Of a DNA stretch of 32,526 bases, positions 32,338 to 32,526 are shown piece after piece. The position numbers were made by a program, and so were the translations under genes. Source of the DNA: Campylobacterales bacterium (GTDB taxonomy: Bacteria > Campylobacterota > Campylobacteria > Campylobacterales > Arcobacteraceae). Under the pieces are notes generated by a model, which saw only the letters and a program-made list of their open reading frames with translations, ran no database searches and was not told the origin of the DNA. Within the stretch, counting starts at the first letter, position 1. Each line of letters opens with the position of its first letter. Location of the stretch: the NCBI GenBank assembly GCA_019752775.1, contig JAIELU010000185.1, forward strand, positions 1-32,526, in the 5' to 3' direction.

Positions 32338-32526
32338 ATGGAACAGCTAAATAAAATAGATTGGGAAAAGATGGATAATCTAATTCCAGTAATTACTCAA
32401 GATGCAGCTACAAATGAAGTTTTAATGCTTGCATATATGAATCAAGAAGCACTTGAATTAACAATAAAAACTTCATTTGCTCACTATTTTAGTAGAAGTA
32501 AACAAAGAATTTGGAAGAAAGGTGAA
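32338..32526 (+). CDS. hisI: Phosphoribosyl-AMP cyclohydrolase HisI/HisIE (5' end only)
   Basis: The first 63 codons of a frame that runs off the end of the window. IPVITQDAATNEVLMLAYMNQEAL, shown as one family block in part, and HYFSRSKQRIWKKGE are the HisI hallmark (the latter is SRSRxxLWxKGE). The enzyme opens the purine ring of phosphoribosyl-AMP in histidine synthesis. Whether a HisE domain is fused at the C terminus cannot be seen. Ribosome site AAGGGAAAG is upstream of the ATG. Confidence 0.92.
   Translation, partial: MEQLNKIDWEKMDNLIPVITQDAATNEVLMLAYMNQEALELTIKTSFAHYFSRSKQRIWKKGE

Noticed and set aside
1..32526. CRISPR array, tRNA or rRNA genes, replication origin
   Set aside because: No regularly spaced direct repeats, no tRNA-like cloverleaf with CCA-side pairing and no rRNA signatures were seen on either strand.

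Overview
The window looks like a stretch of chromosome from a Campylobacterota bacterium, most likely Arcobacter/Aliarcobacter-like. The DNA is very AT-rich and genes are tightly packed, often with one-base TAATG stop/start overlaps. The content fits: a four-subunit pyruvate:ferredoxin oxidoreductase (gamma-delta-alpha-beta), LuxS, a phosphate two-component system beside pst genes, an MCE lipid-transport operon, and -10 boxes of the TATAAT/TATTAT type without clear -35 boxes. The genus is an inference from overall character; no rRNA or tRNA gene lies in the window.

Layout. 1-5397 (+): phosphate block, made of the end of pstC, then pstA, pstB, phoU, a PsiE-like membrane protein, an OmpR-type response regulator and its sensor kinase. 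5473-6287 (+): ribosomal proteins L13 and S9, then a clear terminator. 6392-8574 (+): an oligopeptide-type binding protein and a HAD phosphatase. 8883-12076 (+): porCDAB, which makes or splits acetyl-CoA with ferredoxin/flavodoxin. 12138-13175 (+): an AbrB-family membrane protein. 13170-16507 (-): an Mla/MCE-type operon (STAS-MlaE permease, ATPase, MCE protein, outer-membrane-type lipoprotein), probably for phospholipid traffic across the envelope.

16594-19097 (-): the accessory element of the window, an AAA/ABC-type ATPase gene overlapping by one base a gene for an HNH endonuclease with a CxxC...DH...N...CxxCN core. The pair resembles Septu (PtuA/PtuB) and retron-associated ATPase/HNH effectors; no reverse transcriptase is next to it. 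It sits between housekeeping genes.

19191-20917 (+): luxS, a small methyltransferase-like protein of unknown role, and a DUF752/MnmC-like methyltransferase. 20934-21428 (-): a two-helix membrane protein of unknown function. 21511-21781: the scar of an IS256-family insertion sequence with a frameshifted, truncated transposase start. 21829-22965 (-): a YqhD-like metal-dependent alcohol dehydrogenase. 23030-24096 (+): a YjdF/DUF2238 membrane protein and a DoxX protein. 24143-24997 (-): an EamA/DMT exporter. 25052-28528 (-): full-length cobalamin-dependent methionine synthase. 28599-29844 (-): a SAM-dependent methyltransferase and a lipoprotein. 29983-32526 (+): ilvE, an SPFH/HflC-like membrane protein, a small exported charged protein, and the start of hisI/hisIE, cut by the window edge.

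Functional links. LuxS releases homocysteine from S-ribosylhomocysteine, and MetH remethylates it to methionine, so both halves of the activated methyl cycle lie within 10 kb. The phosphate importer, its PhoU brake and its regulators are contiguous. The most notable points are the ATPase-HNH pair, two apparently leaderless promoters (in front of the PsiE-like gene and of the peptide-binding protein), the unknown luxS-linked gene, and the decayed IS.
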